Positions 36,662 through 46,775 of a DNA stretch of 64,000 nt are shown one piece after another. Below the pieces are notes generated by a model. It was not told where the DNA came from and ran no database searches. It saw only the letters and a list, made by a program, of their open reading frames with translations. Origin of the DNA: Arenicella sp047625975 (lineage in GTDB: Bacteria > Pseudomonadota > Gammaproteobacteria > Arenicellales > Arenicellaceae); the NCBI GenBank assembly GCA_047625975.1, contig JBLHRL010000010.1:3159-67158 (forward strand), given 5' to 3'. Numbering within the stretch: position 1 is the stretch's first letter; each line of letters starts with the position of its first letter. Both the position numbers and the translations under genes were made by a program.

Positions 36662-38065
36662 ATGAATAAAATTACCCTAACTTCTCTGATCTGCGCATTG
36701 CTAACCCTGCAAGCTTGTGAACCAGAAGTCGAAACACAATCGCTGCAAACATCCCCACTCATTTCAGACCCCGAAACGAGCTCACAATCGGCGATGGAAA
36801 CATCTGCAAAGATAGACTCTAATGTTGTTTGGGCGGTCAATATCGGCGGTGCAGCATATCAAGGCGACGACGGTATTGAATACTTGGCTGATCAATTTGA
36901 GCCGACCAGTAGTGAAGCGCAAATAGAGTCTATTAAGGGCTCTCAAGATGCGACTGTATATCAAACGTATCGAGAGGGTGAGATGAGCTTGCAGCAAAAC
37001 TTCGAAAATGGAATTTACGACTTAACGTTTCGCTTTGCCGAACCAAAGGATATTGCCGTAGGTACGCGAGTCTTTGATGTATTGGCCGAGGGGCAGGTGG
37101 TAATCCCCGGTCTTGATGTAAAGTTAGCTCGAGACGGAAATTCTAAATCGTCAGTTGACAGAACTGTTCTTAATGTCGAGATTAACGATGGTGTACTAAA
37201 TATTCAGTTTAACGCTATTGCGGGTGAGCCGCTATTGAATGCGATGGTCGTGAGAGCTAAGCACGTTAGTGATTTGTCTGAATGGACGATGGTCTGGCAA
37301 GACGAGTTTAACTATCACGGGCCACCCGACTCAGGCAAGTGGAACTTCGACATCTGGCCGGCCGGTAAAGTTAATGACGAGCAACAACAATATACCGATA
37401 GCCCTGATAACGTTCGTGTTGAAAATGGCGTTCTAGTGATAGAGGCTCATGTTGACGAGGGACAAATCACGTCCGCTCGCATTCATTCGGCTGGCAAGGG
37501 AGATCTGCACTATGGTCGAGTAGAGGTGCGCGCTAAATTGGCCGAAGGTCAAGGTACATGGCCGGCGATATGGATGTTACCTAGCGACCCATTTAAGTAC
37601 GCAAGTAACTGTGGCGAAGACGCCGATTGGCAAGGTAGCGAAGAGTGTGATGCTTGGCCGAATTCCGGTGAAATTGATATAATGGAACATGTAGGCTACG
37701 ATCAAAATCGAGTCCACGGCACAGTACATACTAAGGCTTATTATTGGGTAAACGGGGAACAACGCAAAGCCAGTGTTGAAGCGAAAGATGTCGCTCAAGA
37801 ATTTCATGTTTACGCCATGAACTGGGGTCCCGAGAGAATCGATATGTTTCTCGACGGAGTACTCTATTTTACTTATCTCAAGGACTCTGATGACTGGCAG
37901 GCGTGGCCATTTGACCATCCATTCCACTTGATACTGAACCTCGCTGTTGGCGGTGGCTGGGGTGGTGCTGGTGGCCCAACTGATATGACCGTATTCCCGA
38001 CCCGTATGGAAATTGATTATGCGCGGATGTACAAACGTCAGTCAGCATTGTCTGTAGACAATTAA
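36662..38065 (+). CDS. GH16 endo-beta-1,3-glucanase with N-terminal malectin-like domain, lipoprotein
   Basis: A 467-aa protein. The lipobox LTLQAC gives cysteine 19, followed by a serine/threonine-rich linker. A malectin-like carbohydrate-binding domain spans residues about 50-205 (VVWAVNIGGAAYQGDDGIEYLAD, then GIYDLTFRFAEP and FDVLAEGQ). The GH16 domain covers residues 208-460, with catalytic GEIDIMEHVGY (E337, D339, E342), GTWPAIWMLP and HLILNLAVGGGWGG, all typical of bacterial laminarinases. It would sit on the cell surface or periplasmic face, bind glucan via malectin and cut beta-1,3 bonds. It marks the right end of the glucan locus. Confidence 0.9.
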   Translation: MNKITLTSLICALLTLQACEPEVETQSLQTSPLISDPETSSQSAMETSAKIDSNVVWAVNIGGAAYQGDDGIEYLADQFEPTSSEAQIESIKGSQDATVYQTYREGEMSLQQNFENGIYDLTFRFAEPKDIAVGTRVFDVLAEGQVVIPGLDVKLARDGNSKSSVDRTVLNVEINDGVLNIQFNAIAGEPLLNAMVVRAKHVSDLSEWTMVWQDEFNYHGPPDSGKWNFDIWPAGKVNDEQQQYTDSPDNVRVENGVLVIEAHVDEGQITSARIHSAGKGDLHYGRVEVRAKLAEGQGTWPAIWMLPSDPFKYASNCGEDADWQGSEECDAWPNSGEIDIMEHVGYDQNRVHGTVHTKAYYWVNGEQRKASVEAKDVAQEFHVYAMNWGPERIDMFLDGVLYFTYLKDSDDWQAWPFDHPFHLILNLAVGGGWGGAGGPTDMTVFPTRMEIDYARMYKRQSALSVDN

Positions 38066-38596
38066 TTTTCGATCACTCTAGAACAGAAATAGCGAGTACT
38101 AATCGCACAGACTTGATGAGCCATCAATTAGCCAGTCATAGCGATAAAATATAAAGTTGTATTCTTAGCCTTTTGCAATTTTTGTCTGACAACTTCGGCT
38201 TCGGCTTCGGCTGCAGCGACCGTGACGGGGTATCACGATATGCAAACCGAGGTATATCACCCCGGTTTCTATGATTATATTGATGATGAAAACCAGTTCG
38301 AACTTCTGGCTTACTAAGCCCACTAGCCTAAATGGTTTAATTATCTAAGTCATTTATAACAACAGCCGGCTTATTACGTTTTAAAAGTCAGCAGAGTTTC
38401 GGGGTAAGAGGCTTTGTATCGATGCTGTCGCTGAATTTAGCCAATCGAATTATAGCCTTACTCCCGACAATTGCCAAAGTCTCTAGAGCGAAAACAGCGC
38501 TTAGAATGCATAGCAAAATATTCTTAATAACGCTTATATCGTAGCGTTAATTGCAATATATTTAGGCATTCTCAGTACTCATATTTTTAACTAGCT
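38066..38596. other. 531-bp gap with one start-less signal-peptide-like ORF
   Basis: Between the GH16 gene and the permease. The only protein-like stretch is the ORF at 38132-38317, described separately. The rest shows no ORF, strong hairpin or RNA-like structure that I can support. Confidence 0.5.
38132..38317 (+). pseudogene. Short signal-peptide-like ORF without a standard start codon
   Basis: The frame is open from just after an in-frame TAG (38129-38131) to a TAA at 38315-38317. It reads IKYKVVFLAFCNFCL, then TTSASASAAA, then a tyrosine- and acid-rich tail TGYHDMQTEVYHPGFYDY ending NQFELLAY. The first part has the charge, hydrophobic core and Ala-Ser cleavage region of a signal peptide. 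No ATG, GTG or TTG precedes it; only GTC or ATA codons do. It may be a remnant of a small exported protein, a gene with a rare start, or chance. A nearby ATG (38115) is in another frame and stops after 12 codons. Confidence 0.3.
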
Positions 38597-39403
38597 TTGA
38601 TAGATCTAAATTACGCGCCCTTTTTCTTACTCGCTTTACTCGGCGCAATTGTGGCAAATTCTACTGGCGCCGGCGGTGGCATAGTTTTTGTACCCGCATT
38701 CAAGCTATTAGGTATTGATCACGCATCAATTATTGCCACCAGTTTTGCGATTCAATGCTTCGGAATGAGCGCCGGCTCGCTTGCATGGTGGCGTTATTCG
38801 CGCAAACAAAATACCAAGATTGAACCTGCTTGGCGCGAGTATGGCAACTTAGTGAGACTATTTGCACTGCCTACCATTATAGGAGTGGTCTTTGGGCAAA
38901 CCGTTTTTCAGCCGAGTAACGAGCAGCAAACCATCATCGTGTTTAAACTGTTTTCAGTGATTTTTGCTATCGCTATTTTAGTTACGACTTATCAATTGCG
39001 AAAAACTATTGCTACCGGTTTGAGTCTCGGCGAAGTGCGGTCAATAAAAAATAACCGCCTAATGCGAACACTTTTTTATCTTACCGGGTTTGTGGGTGGT
39101 GCGATCACGGCTTGGTTATCAATCGGGGTCGGTGAACTTGTCGCTATTCTATTGATTTTGCTACGCTACCCCGTCGCACTATCGGTCGGTGTCGCTGTTT
39201 CAGTGAGCGCCATCGCCGTATGGATGGGGGTACAAAAGTATATCTGGTTCAGCAATGGTATCAATCTGGATATCTTAGTATTCGCTGGCCCTGCCGCTCT
39301 TATCGGTGGGACACTGGCGAGGCGACTGGCCAGTTACTTATCACCAATTCAGCTGAAAATCGTTATTGCCGGTTGGGTAATGGCGAGCGCCATTGTGATG
39401 TAG
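38597..39403 (+). CDS. TauE/SafE family membrane permease
   Basis: A 268-aa integral membrane protein with about eight hydrophobic segments. The glycine-rich N-terminal signature ANSTGAGGGIVFVPAFKLLG and the repeated second-half motif GGAITAWLSIGVGELVAILLILLRYP are typical of the family. The start is the TTG at 38597, because no ATG precedes the first membrane helix. Members export sulfite, sulfoacetate or related anions, or import small organic anions; substrate cannot be told here. It lies alone between the glucan locus and a dehydrogenase. Confidence 0.82.
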   Translation: MIDLNYAPFFLLALLGAIVANSTGAGGGIVFVPAFKLLGIDHASIIATSFAIQCFGMSAGSLAWWRYSRKQNTKIEPAWREYGNLVRLFALPTIIGVVFGQTVFQPSNEQQTIIVFKLFSVIFAIAILVTTYQLRKTIATGLSLGEVRSIKNNRLMRTLFYLTGFVGGAITAWLSIGVGELVAILLILLRYPVALSVGVAVSVSAIAVWMGVQKYIWFSNGINLDILVFAGPAALIGGTLARRLASYLSPIQLKIVIAGWVMASAIVM

Positions 39404-39601
39404 AGCCTGCCCGGTCGTTTACCACGAGGGCTAAAGCGTTTTTGCATACGGTCAATTCGTGTCCAGGCACTTCGTTTACACGCTTAATGCTTAAAGTCTG
39501 GCCTAGTTATTATCCGTTGTTAAGGTGGTATTTCGCGTAGCGTTCAGCCTCAACGGTCTACACTTAGTTGAATAATAACAATATACCAACAAGTGAACGA
39601 T

Positions 39602-40483
39602 ATGAATAACTATAAAAATAAAACGGCCGTCATTAGCGGCGGTGCTGAAGGCATTGGTTTAGGCATCGCTCAGGCGTTAGGACAGCAGGGCATGAATGTG
39701 GTCTTGGGTGACATCGACGAGGCGCAATTGGTCAAGGCTGAAGAAGCATTGAAAGCTGAGGGTATAAATGTGCTGACAATGAAAATGGACGTTACCGACC
39801 CAGTGCAATGGAAGTCGCTAGGCGAAAGAGCGATCGAGCGGTTTGGTAAAGTTCATATGTTGGTTAACAATGCGGGAGTTGCTTCCGCGCCGGGGCCGAT
39901 TGAAAAAACAAATCATACTGATTGGAAATGGGTGGTCGACGTTAACCTTTATGGCGTTATCAACGGTGCCGAGGCCATGGTGCCGTTGATCAAAGAGCAT
40001 GGAGAAGGTGGCTGGATGATAAACGTCGCGTCAATGGCCGGAATGATTGGCGTTCCCTACGCTGGTGCGTATACAGCCACTAAGGTCGCTGTAGTTGGTA
40101 TGTCTGAGTCATGGAATGTAGAATTAGCGAAACACAATATTCACGTCTCGGTGCTGTGCCCAGCGTTTGTTAAAACGCGCATCCACCTATCACATCGTAA
40201 CCGACAACAAGAGCATCGTGACACACAACGAAAGGTTGACCCTAATGCGACGCCGAAACATAACGCGGCTCAAGCATTTGTGGAGAGCGGAATTCCTACT
40301 GATTTAGTTGGTCAACGTGTGGTCGAAGCTCTTAACGCCAAGGAACTGTACATATTTACTCATCCAGCGCAGCGAGATGCTATTCAGCAGCGATCTAAAG
40401 CTATAGACGAGGCTTTTGAACGAGCTCAAAACAGCCCATTGTTAGTGGATGTTAAAGAGCAGTCGCCGATGGATTTCGGTTAG
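39602..40483 (+). CDS. Short-chain dehydrogenase/reductase
   Basis: A 293-aa SDR with the cofactor motif SGGAEGIGLG near the N-terminus. LVNNAGVAS is the NNAG motif, a catalytic serine is in INVASMAGM, and the YxxxK pair is in AGAYTATKVAV. A GTG three codons upstream (39593) is also possible, but the ATG at 39602 is preferred. The longer-than-usual C-terminus (ALNAKELYIFTHPAQRDAI) resembles a subgroup of uncharacterised SDRs acting on bulky alcohols or ketones. The substrate is unknown. A likely terminator follows. Confidence 0.85.
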   Translation: MNNYKNKTAVISGGAEGIGLGIAQALGQQGMNVVLGDIDEAQLVKAEEALKAEGINVLTMKMDVTDPVQWKSLGERAIERFGKVHMLVNNAGVASAPGPIEKTNHTDWKWVVDVNLYGVINGAEAMVPLIKEHGEGGWMINVASMAGMIGVPYAGAYTATKVAVVGMSESWNVELAKHNIHVSVLCPAFVKTRIHLSHRNRQQEHRDTQRKVDPNATPKHNAAQAFVESGIPTDLVGQRVVEALNAKELYIFTHPAQRDAIQQRSKAIDEAFERAQNSPLLVDVKEQSPMDFG

Positions 40484-40508
40484 CGATTAACGTGCTGAGG
40501 CGCGAACA

Positions 40509-40558
40509 GAAGCCTTAATTGTTAAAATGGCGATTAAGGCTTCTTGTTGATGTTTGTT
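40509..40558 (+). terminator. Likely terminator after the SDR gene
   Basis: GAAGCCTTAAT and ATTAAGGCTTC form a perfect 11-bp stem around a 13-nt loop, followed by the T-rich tail TTGTTGATGTTTGTTT. The tail is interrupted, so efficiency may be moderate. Confidence 0.65.
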
Positions 40559-40622
40559 TGACCTAAGCAAACACTTAAATTGAAAACAACATCTGCATTA
40601 GAAGCGGTGCTAAACTTCAAAC

Positions 40623-43358
40623 ATGGAAGATAAATGGCTAAGCACCCTCGATCAAGACAGTGCCGTAATAGTGCCAACACGGAGTTTGGCTAACCAGTTA
40701 AATGAACGCGTAGCGAGATACTTTGTGGCATCTGGCCAGTCGGTCTGGGTAGCCCCTACAATTCTGGTGTGGCCCGATTATTTGCGTCAACTTTGGCAGT
40801 TAAATCGTGAGTCATTCTCGCAAAAATTTAATGTGCATAGCCTTATTAATGCACAACAGTCGATGGTTTTATGGACTCAAATTATTGAAATATCTCGACG
40901 AAATGAGCATGAGCTAAATCTGTTGAACGTTCAGCAAACCACTCGCGCAGTACAACGTAGTTGGAAGTTAATGCACGATTGGAATGTCAGTGCCTCTCAA
41001 TTAAAGCAAGATCATGTGGCCGATACCGAGCAATTCGTTTTGTGGGCTCAAAGTTATCAAGAGTTACTCAATAAACGCGGTATATTTGATGAGCAATTAC
41101 TGCTCAGTGCATTACTCGATGAGCCAAACGCTCAACATCCGTTTACTGAGCTTCACTTAGTGTCGTATGACCTGCTAACCGCTGCGCAACAAAAATATCT
41201 ATCGGCCGCAGAGCAAAGTGGTGTCAGTTGCAATCGTTCGCAACCGCTGGTGGCTGAAGAGTCGACTGAGTATCTTCAGTACGAGAACAGTAAAACCGAA
41301 ATTACGGTAGCGCTCGAGTACGCTCGCCGCTGTTTAGAAAATGACTTGGAGCATACAATTAGCTTAGTGATTCCGGATCTGGCGCAAAGGCATACACAAG
41401 TTCAAGAGCTTGCTCGAGAAGTATTTTATCCGTCGGCGTCGCCTCTAAGCGTGCAGCAAAACAATTGCGTTTACGGCTTTAGTTTGGGCCAGCCGCTATT
41501 TGATTTGCCAGCAATAGAGGCCGCTCTAAGAGTTATTTCGTTACTTAAAAATAGAACTAATACGATTGAATTTAGTTTTCTATTGCGCAACCGTTTCTTA
41601 GGCTTTAGCGCTGAGCATCGAGAGCAAGGGCGGTTATTTGAGCAGTGGCTAAAACGCAATCGTTTGCATTCCTTTTCGTTTGATCAATTGCCATTGTTGT
41701 ACCAGCAGTGCTTAGACTATTTTGCTAAACGTGATCACGTAATTGATGGCGACCTTCTAGCAGCATTAGAACGCTTAGTAGAAAGCCGTCAGGTGGTTCA
41801 GCATCGTCTAACTAAAGCCAAACAAGCGTCTGCCTTCGCTGCGCTTAGCTTCACCGACTGGGTACAAGTATTTAGTGACTGGCTCAGTCAATGGCAATGG
41901 AATACGGCGACCGAAGGTGCCCAACTCAATAGCGTCCAATACCAATTACAAACTCGTTGGCAGGCGTTACTGGAAGAATTTGCCAGTTTAGCGACGGTAC
42001 AAAAACGGGCAGGTTTGACTCGTTCTTTTGAGTTATTGCAACAGATGGCCCGTAATACTGTGTTTTTACCCAAAAGCGCGGACTCACCGATTCTTATCTC
42101 TGGGGTATTTGACGCGATTGGTCGAGAAGTCGATACTTGTATCGTCACTGGTATGCACCAAGACTACCCTGCACCGCCGTCGACTGACGCCTTCATATCA
42201 AACCGCTTTCTATTGCAATCGGGCCACCCTCAATCCACTGCCGAATCTGGTTTTGTCCATGCTCAAAGTGTCATTAGTAACTTACTTAGCTGTGCTAAGA
42301 ATCGACGCATCTCGTACCCCAGTGCTAACGATCAGAATCGCGAAATATCGATGCAGCCAAGTTCTCTTTTTAGAGGGGCGGCTTGGCTTAATCAAACGCC
42401 AATTGCATATGACTCGAATCAGCTCAAGTTAGAAGCATATGAAGACATACAGGGCCCGCCATGGTTACAACCGGGCAGAGCTAAAGGCGGCTCAAAGATA
42501 TTTGAAAATCAGTCTAATTGCGCCTTCAAAGCGTTTGCCACACACCAGCTAGGCTTTTTAGAAGAGGCTGAGGCTGAATTCGGCTTAGACGGTCTTGATC
42601 GAGGCAACGTAGTTCATCAGCTACTTGATATGCTTTGGCAGCGGTTGCAAAACCAAATAGCACTCAGTGAAATGGACGCCTCTGCCCGTCTTAGCTTGGT
42701 CTCTAGTGTTATTGAAGATTGCTTTCAGCAAGGTACGTTTAAGCTTACTCAAGATAAAACTAATTTACTAAAGCATGAGAAAGCACGCTTACAAAACCTC
42801 TTGCTTGCGTGGCTAAAAGAAGAAGACAAGCGTCCAACAAACTTTTCGGTGATCGAGCGAGAGGAGCAACGTGAAGGCGAACTTGGCGGCATTCGATATC
42901 GCTATATTATTGATCGTTTGGATGTCACTGACGATGGACGAAGCGTGATCATCGACTATAAAACTGGTACGGTTAACCGTAATGATTGGACCGGTGAGCG
43001 AATCAAAAGTCCACAAATGCCACTCTATGCGCTGGCCTTAGATAGGTTTAAAAATAAGCCAGTTGCTGGCATTGCTTTTGCTCAAGTGAAATCAATCGAG
43101 CCTAAATTTATTGAACTATCTGAAACTGATGTATTTCGTAAAACCTCTCATCACACTGTTAAGTACCAGAACCAGTGGCTTGAAAGTCGTGCCGCATGGC
43201 CGGCTATTTTTGAGCAATTAGCAAAAGATTTCCTGTCAGGACAAGCGATGGTTAACCCGATCGATGAGTCGACCTGCCAATATTGTGAGCTGACGCCTTT
43301 TTGTCGAGTATCACAACTCAGAAGTGATCACGCGACTGAGCAAGAGGTACCTCTATGA
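40623..43358 (+). CDS. AddB-like PD-(D/E)XK nuclease, DNA repair
   Basis: A 911-aa protein. Its first 600 residues resemble an inactivated UvrD/RecB-like helicase fold. The C-terminus carries a RecB-type nuclease with VIIDYKTG as the catalytic DxxK segment. Four cysteines fit an iron-sulfur staple: C633 in SNCAFKAFATH, and C885, C888 and C894 in CQYCELTPFC. This is the layout of AddB proteins and the related family annotated as probable DNA repair protein. It would pair with the next gene to resect double-strand breaks. The stop overlaps the next start by 4 bp (ATGA), so the two subunits are translationally coupled. Confidence 0.83.
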   Translation: MEDKWLSTLDQDSAVIVPTRSLANQLNERVARYFVASGQSVWVAPTILVWPDYLRQLWQLNRESFSQKFNVHSLINAQQSMVLWTQIIEISRRNEHELNLLNVQQTTRAVQRSWKLMHDWNVSASQLKQDHVADTEQFVLWAQSYQELLNKRGIFDEQLLLSALLDEPNAQHPFTELHLVSYDLLTAAQQKYLSAAEQSGVSCNRSQPLVAEESTEYLQYENSKTEITVALEYARRCLENDLEHTISLVIPDLAQRHTQVQELAREVFYPSASPLSVQQNNCVYGFSLGQPLFDLPAIEAALRVISLLKNRTNTIEFSFLLRNRFLGFSAEHREQGRLFEQWLKRNRLHSFSFDQLPLLYQQCLDYFAKRDHVIDGDLLAALERLVESRQVVQHRLTKAKQASAFAALSFTDWVQVFSDWLSQWQWNTATEGAQLNSVQYQLQTRWQALLEEFASLATVQKRAGLTRSFELLQQMARNTVFLPKSADSPILISGVFDAIGREVDTCIVTGMHQDYPAPPSTDAFISNRFLLQSGHPQSTAESGFVHAQSVISNLLSCAKNRRISYPSANDQNREISMQPSSLFRGAAWLNQTPIAYDSNQLKLEAYEDIQGPPWLQPGRAKGGSKIFENQSNCAFKAFATHQLGFLEEAEAEFGLDGLDRGNVVHQLLDMLWQRLQNQIALSEMDASARLSLVSSVIEDCFQQGTFKLTQDKTNLLKHEKARLQNLLLAWLKEEDKRPTNFSVIEREEQREGELGGIRYRYIIDRLDVTDDGRSVIIDYKTGTVNRNDWTGERIKSPQMPLYALALDRFKNKPVAGIAFAQVKSIEPKFIELSETDVFRKTSHHTVKYQNQWLESRAAWPAIFEQLAKDFLSGQAMVNPIDESTCQYCELTPFCRVSQLRSDHATEQEVPL

Positions 43359-46300
43359 GTACTGGTTCCGAGATTAGTGATCTGGATGCGCGGCGCACAG
43401 CTCTGGACTCTCAACGATCGTTTATTGTACAAGCGCCAGCGGGATCAGGTAAAACCGGTCTCTTGGTTTACCGAATGCTCACTTTGTTGGCCTCGGTAGA
43501 AAAGCCACAACAAGTGTTGGCGATTACCTTTACCCGTAAAGCGACTGCTGAAATGCGTGAGCGCGTTTTGCAATTGATAGCTCTGGCTGAGCTCGGCCAG
43601 CAAAGTGATGACGCATTTGAACAACAAGGCATCGAGCTTGCCGCGGGAGTCTTAGTTCAGGACAAAAAGCACCATTGGCGTTTGTTAGATACTCCGCACC
43701 AGTTGCAAATTCTGACCATTGACTCGTTTTGTGCAAAACTTACTGGCAGTATGCCGTGGTTGAGCCGCTTAGGTGATCGACCGCGTACTACAGATCAAGC
43801 CAATGCACATTACTCAATTGCTATCGAGCAACTATTTGCTGAACTGCTGGATCAACAATCTGCTATCGCGCCAGCGCTAACAAGCGTGATGTTAGAGTTA
43901 GATTTCAACTACAACAAAGCTCGTCAATTGTTCGCGTCGATGTTGGCAAAACGGGACCAGTGGCTAAGGCATTTACTACAAGGCGACTTGGCTTCGATGC
44001 GTTATGAACTGGAGTCTGCTTGGCAAAATATTGTTGACGCACAGCTATCAAATATTAGCGAAATATTACCGCAGGTGACCACCGACGAGCTTTGTCAATT
44101 AGCGGTGCATGCTGCGCATAATTTCCCGCTTAAAGAAGGTGTTACGCCACCCTTCAGCGTATTTTTAGATTACCAAGAAGGTGATCAGCTTAACGCTGAT
44201 CATTGGCGTGCTCTTGGTCACATGCTTCTTAGTAGTGATAATTTCCGTAAGCGAGTGAACAAAAATTTAGGCTTCGAGGCAAAGCATGCCAGTACTAATC
44301 GAATCCATCAGTTACTCGCTGAGTTTGCCGAAGACTGGGAGCTACTAGGCGCTTTAAACGACATTAAAACACTCCCCAGTGCGAGCTTTGATGATGCCGA
44401 TTGGCAGCAATTGCTAGCGCTTGAAAAAGTACTGAAGTCATTAGCTGCATTGCTGCAATTGAGGTTTAGAGCAACCGGTGAATGTGATCATAGCGAAGTA
44501 ACTCAGCGGGCTAATTTGGCTCTGCAAGAGCTTGAGAATCCGACCGACCTTGGTTTGCGAATGGATTATCATCTGCAGCATATTTTGGTTGACGAATTTC
44601 AAGACACATCTCATGGGCAGATAGAGTTACTCAAGAAGTTAACGGCTGGTTGGGCCGACTCAAATGAAGTGAAAACGTTGTTCTTAGTGGGTGACCCGAT
44701 GCAGTCGATTTATCGATTTCGTGAAGCCGATGTGAGCTTATTTTTACAGGTTACTGATAACGCTAAGACTCAATTATTCCCAGGTTTAGATATCTTCTCT
44801 TTGAATTTGACTGAGAATTTCAGGTCAAGTAACAGTCTTGTCAGGTGGTTTAACGCCACCTTCGAGAACAGCTTCCCGAAACGTAATAACGTGTTGTCGG
44901 GAGCGATTAATTACGCTCAAGCCAGCTGTTCAAAAAGCGACAATGAACCTGCTTGTGACTACTTATTGGCATACGACAAAGACCAAGAAGCTAATTTGGT
45001 TGTTAGCGCAGTGGTTGATGAGCTAAGCATGCTGCCAAGCCATCGAGATCAAGTCGCAATATTAGTAAGGACCCGCACTCAACTTACCAATTTACTACCG
45101 AAGTTACAGAGTGCTGGAATAGCTTATACCGGTATTGATATACAGCCATTGGCCGACTTACAAGCCGTAATCGATTTGCTAACACTGTGTAAAGCTATTT
45201 GCCGAGAAGACGACCGAGTTGCCTGGTTAGCGCTATTACGCGGCCCATGGTGCGGCCTAAGACTGGCTGACATTAAAGCCTTGGTAGGTAGTCAAGGTTC
45301 TACTGTATGGGCGCAATTACAAAACACCAATGTTAGTCAGTTAAGCGACCTGCATAAGCGCAATTTAGACCGTTTTACCGAGCAGATGCATCTGATCATG
45401 GCGCAGCGCCAGCAGGTTTCGCTGGCTAGCCTCGCGCGTTGGGCTTGGCTCGGGCTAGGCGGTGAACATACCTTATTAGGTGCCAGTAAAGATGATATTG
45501 AAACGGTCTTTGGTCTAATCTCTGAACTTGAGCAGGGCGGCGATTTACCCTCAATGCGCGACCTCGATAACGCCCTTAAGGGTCTATATGCACAACCGCA
45601 AAACGGTGATGGTGAACATGCTCCGCAGGTGGTGGTATCGACCATGCATAAGTCGAAAGGCCTGCAATATCATAGCGTGATTTTACCGGGCCTTGCTAAC
45701 CCGCCAAGAAATGCTGACAAAGAAGTGCTTATGTGGGCCGAGGCACAGAACAGTTTCGGAGAGTCTGATCTATTACTTGCCCCATTTACTCTTCAGAGCT
45801 CGGCGAGTGATAAAAGTAGCGATAGTTTGCATTATCAGTATTTGCGTCAGTTAGACGCTAAACGCAGTGCCAACGAAGCGATTCGTCTGATGTATGTTGC
45901 TAGTACTCGAGCCGAGAAGAAACTAGTCTTAATTAGTCGAGCAAAGATTGACCCAAAGTCGTCTACTGTTAGGCCGCCACCTAAGAATACGCTGCTAGCG
46001 ACAGTTTGGAATGCGCTGGAAAGTAATTTTAGATTTCCGCTAGCAGAGCCTTCCGAGCAAGATGACTCTGAGGCACTGTCGCAAACTCTGGTTAGATTGC
46101 CGAGCGACTTTATCAAACGCTATCAAGATTCTATTCAATGGCAGGTTGCTCAGCAGCTTAATAGCGCACCTAAGGCACCTGAAGACGGTTTGGCGATAGA
46201 GTATCAATGGGCTACTGAAGTCGCTACTGGTGTTGGTATTGTGTTGCACGATTGGCTGCAATATAACGGTGCTAAAGTGCTAAAGCTAGAGGTCGGGCCA

Positions 46301-46753
46301 AGCCTTATACAAAGATGGCGAGCCGAGTTATTAAATTTAAGAGTGCCCTATAGTTCTCTTGACTACGCACTGCAGCGGCTCGTGGTGGCGGTGAAAAATA
46401 TTCAGGAGCATAGCCAGGCTCATTTTCTATTTGAAAATTATACTGAATCGCAGAATGAATTTACCTTATCTGCATTAGAGAACGGCAGCGTAAATAAGTA
46501 TCGTCTCGACCGAACATTTGTTGACCATGAGGGCGTTCGCTGGATTGTTGATTACAAAAGCACGGTGCATGATAACGATGACGTGGCCGAGTTTGCCGCT
46601 GAGCAAGTCCGTAGCCGGCATAAAGCGCAACTCGAAAAATATGGTTTTTTATTCAGTCAGGTTGACGCGCGACCCATACAACTAGCAGTATACTTTCCAT
46701 TATTAAAGCAGTTGATAAGTTGGTCGTATGACGCGGCAAGCTATCGACCTTAA
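43355..46753 (+). CDS. AddA-like UvrD-family helicase-nuclease
   Basis: A 1132-aa superfamily 1 helicase. Walker A is at residues 27-35 (APAGSGKTG), followed by VLAITFTRKATAEMRERV. Walker B is ILVDEFQDTSHGQ, then FLVGDPMQSIYRFREAD, MHKSKGLQYHSVILPG and RLMYVASTRAEKKL (motifs III to VI). The C-terminal RecB-like nuclease domain has DRTFVDHEGVRWIVDYKS, with the catalytic aspartate and lysine in VDYKS. Together with the AddB-like protein it would form a two-subunit AddAB-type exonuclease replacing RecBCD. It acts in the cytoplasm on DNA ends. Confidence 0.9.
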   Translation: MSTGSEISDLDARRTALDSQRSFIVQAPAGSGKTGLLVYRMLTLLASVEKPQQVLAITFTRKATAEMRERVLQLIALAELGQQSDDAFEQQGIELAAGVLVQDKKHHWRLLDTPHQLQILTIDSFCAKLTGSMPWLSRLGDRPRTTDQANAHYSIAIEQLFAELLDQQSAIAPALTSVMLELDFNYNKARQLFASMLAKRDQWLRHLLQGDLASMRYELESAWQNIVDAQLSNISEILPQVTTDELCQLAVHAAHNFPLKEGVTPPFSVFLDYQEGDQLNADHWRALGHMLLSSDNFRKRVNKNLGFEAKHASTNRIHQLLAEFAEDWELLGALNDIKTLPSASFDDADWQQLLALEKVLKSLAALLQLRFRATGECDHSEVTQRANLALQELENPTDLGLRMDYHLQHILVDEFQDTSHGQIELLKKLTAGWADSNEVKTLFLVGDPMQSIYRFREADVSLFLQVTDNAKTQLFPGLDIFSLNLTENFRSSNSLVRWFNATFENSFPKRNNVLSGAINYAQASCSKSDNEPACDYLLAYDKDQEANLVVSAVVDELSMLPSHRDQVAILVRTRTQLTNLLPKLQSAGIAYTGIDIQPLADLQAVIDLLTLCKAICREDDRVAWLALLRGPWCGLRLADIKALVGSQGSTVWAQLQNTNVSQLSDLHKRNLDRFTEQMHLIMAQRQQVSLASLARWAWLGLGGEHTLLGASKDDIETVFGLISELEQGGDLPSMRDLDNALKGLYAQPQNGDGEHAPQVVVSTMHKSKGLQYHSVILPGLANPPRNADKEVLMWAEAQNSFGESDLLLAPFTLQSSASDKSSDSLHYQYLRQLDAKRSANEAIRLMYVASTRAEKKLVLISRAKIDPKSSTVRPPPKNTLLATVWNALESNFRFPLAEPSEQDDSEALSQTLVRLPSDFIKRYQDSIQWQVAQQLNSAPKAPEDGLAIEYQWATEVATGVGIVLHDWLQYNGAKVLKLEVGPSLIQRWRAELLNLRVPYSSLDYALQRLVVAVKNIQEHSQAHFLFENYTESQNEFTLSALENGSVNKYRLDRTFVDHEGVRWIVDYKSTVHDNDDVAEFAAEQVRSRHKAQLEKYGFLFSQVDARPIQLAVYFPLLKQLISWSYDAASYRP

Positions 46754-46775
46754 CTAAACAAGTGTTATTAAATCC

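Noticed and set aside
39220..39540. 106-codon ORF overlapping the end of the TauE-like gene
   Set aside because: A frame shadow of the permease 3-prime end, with no family likeness or ribosome binding site.
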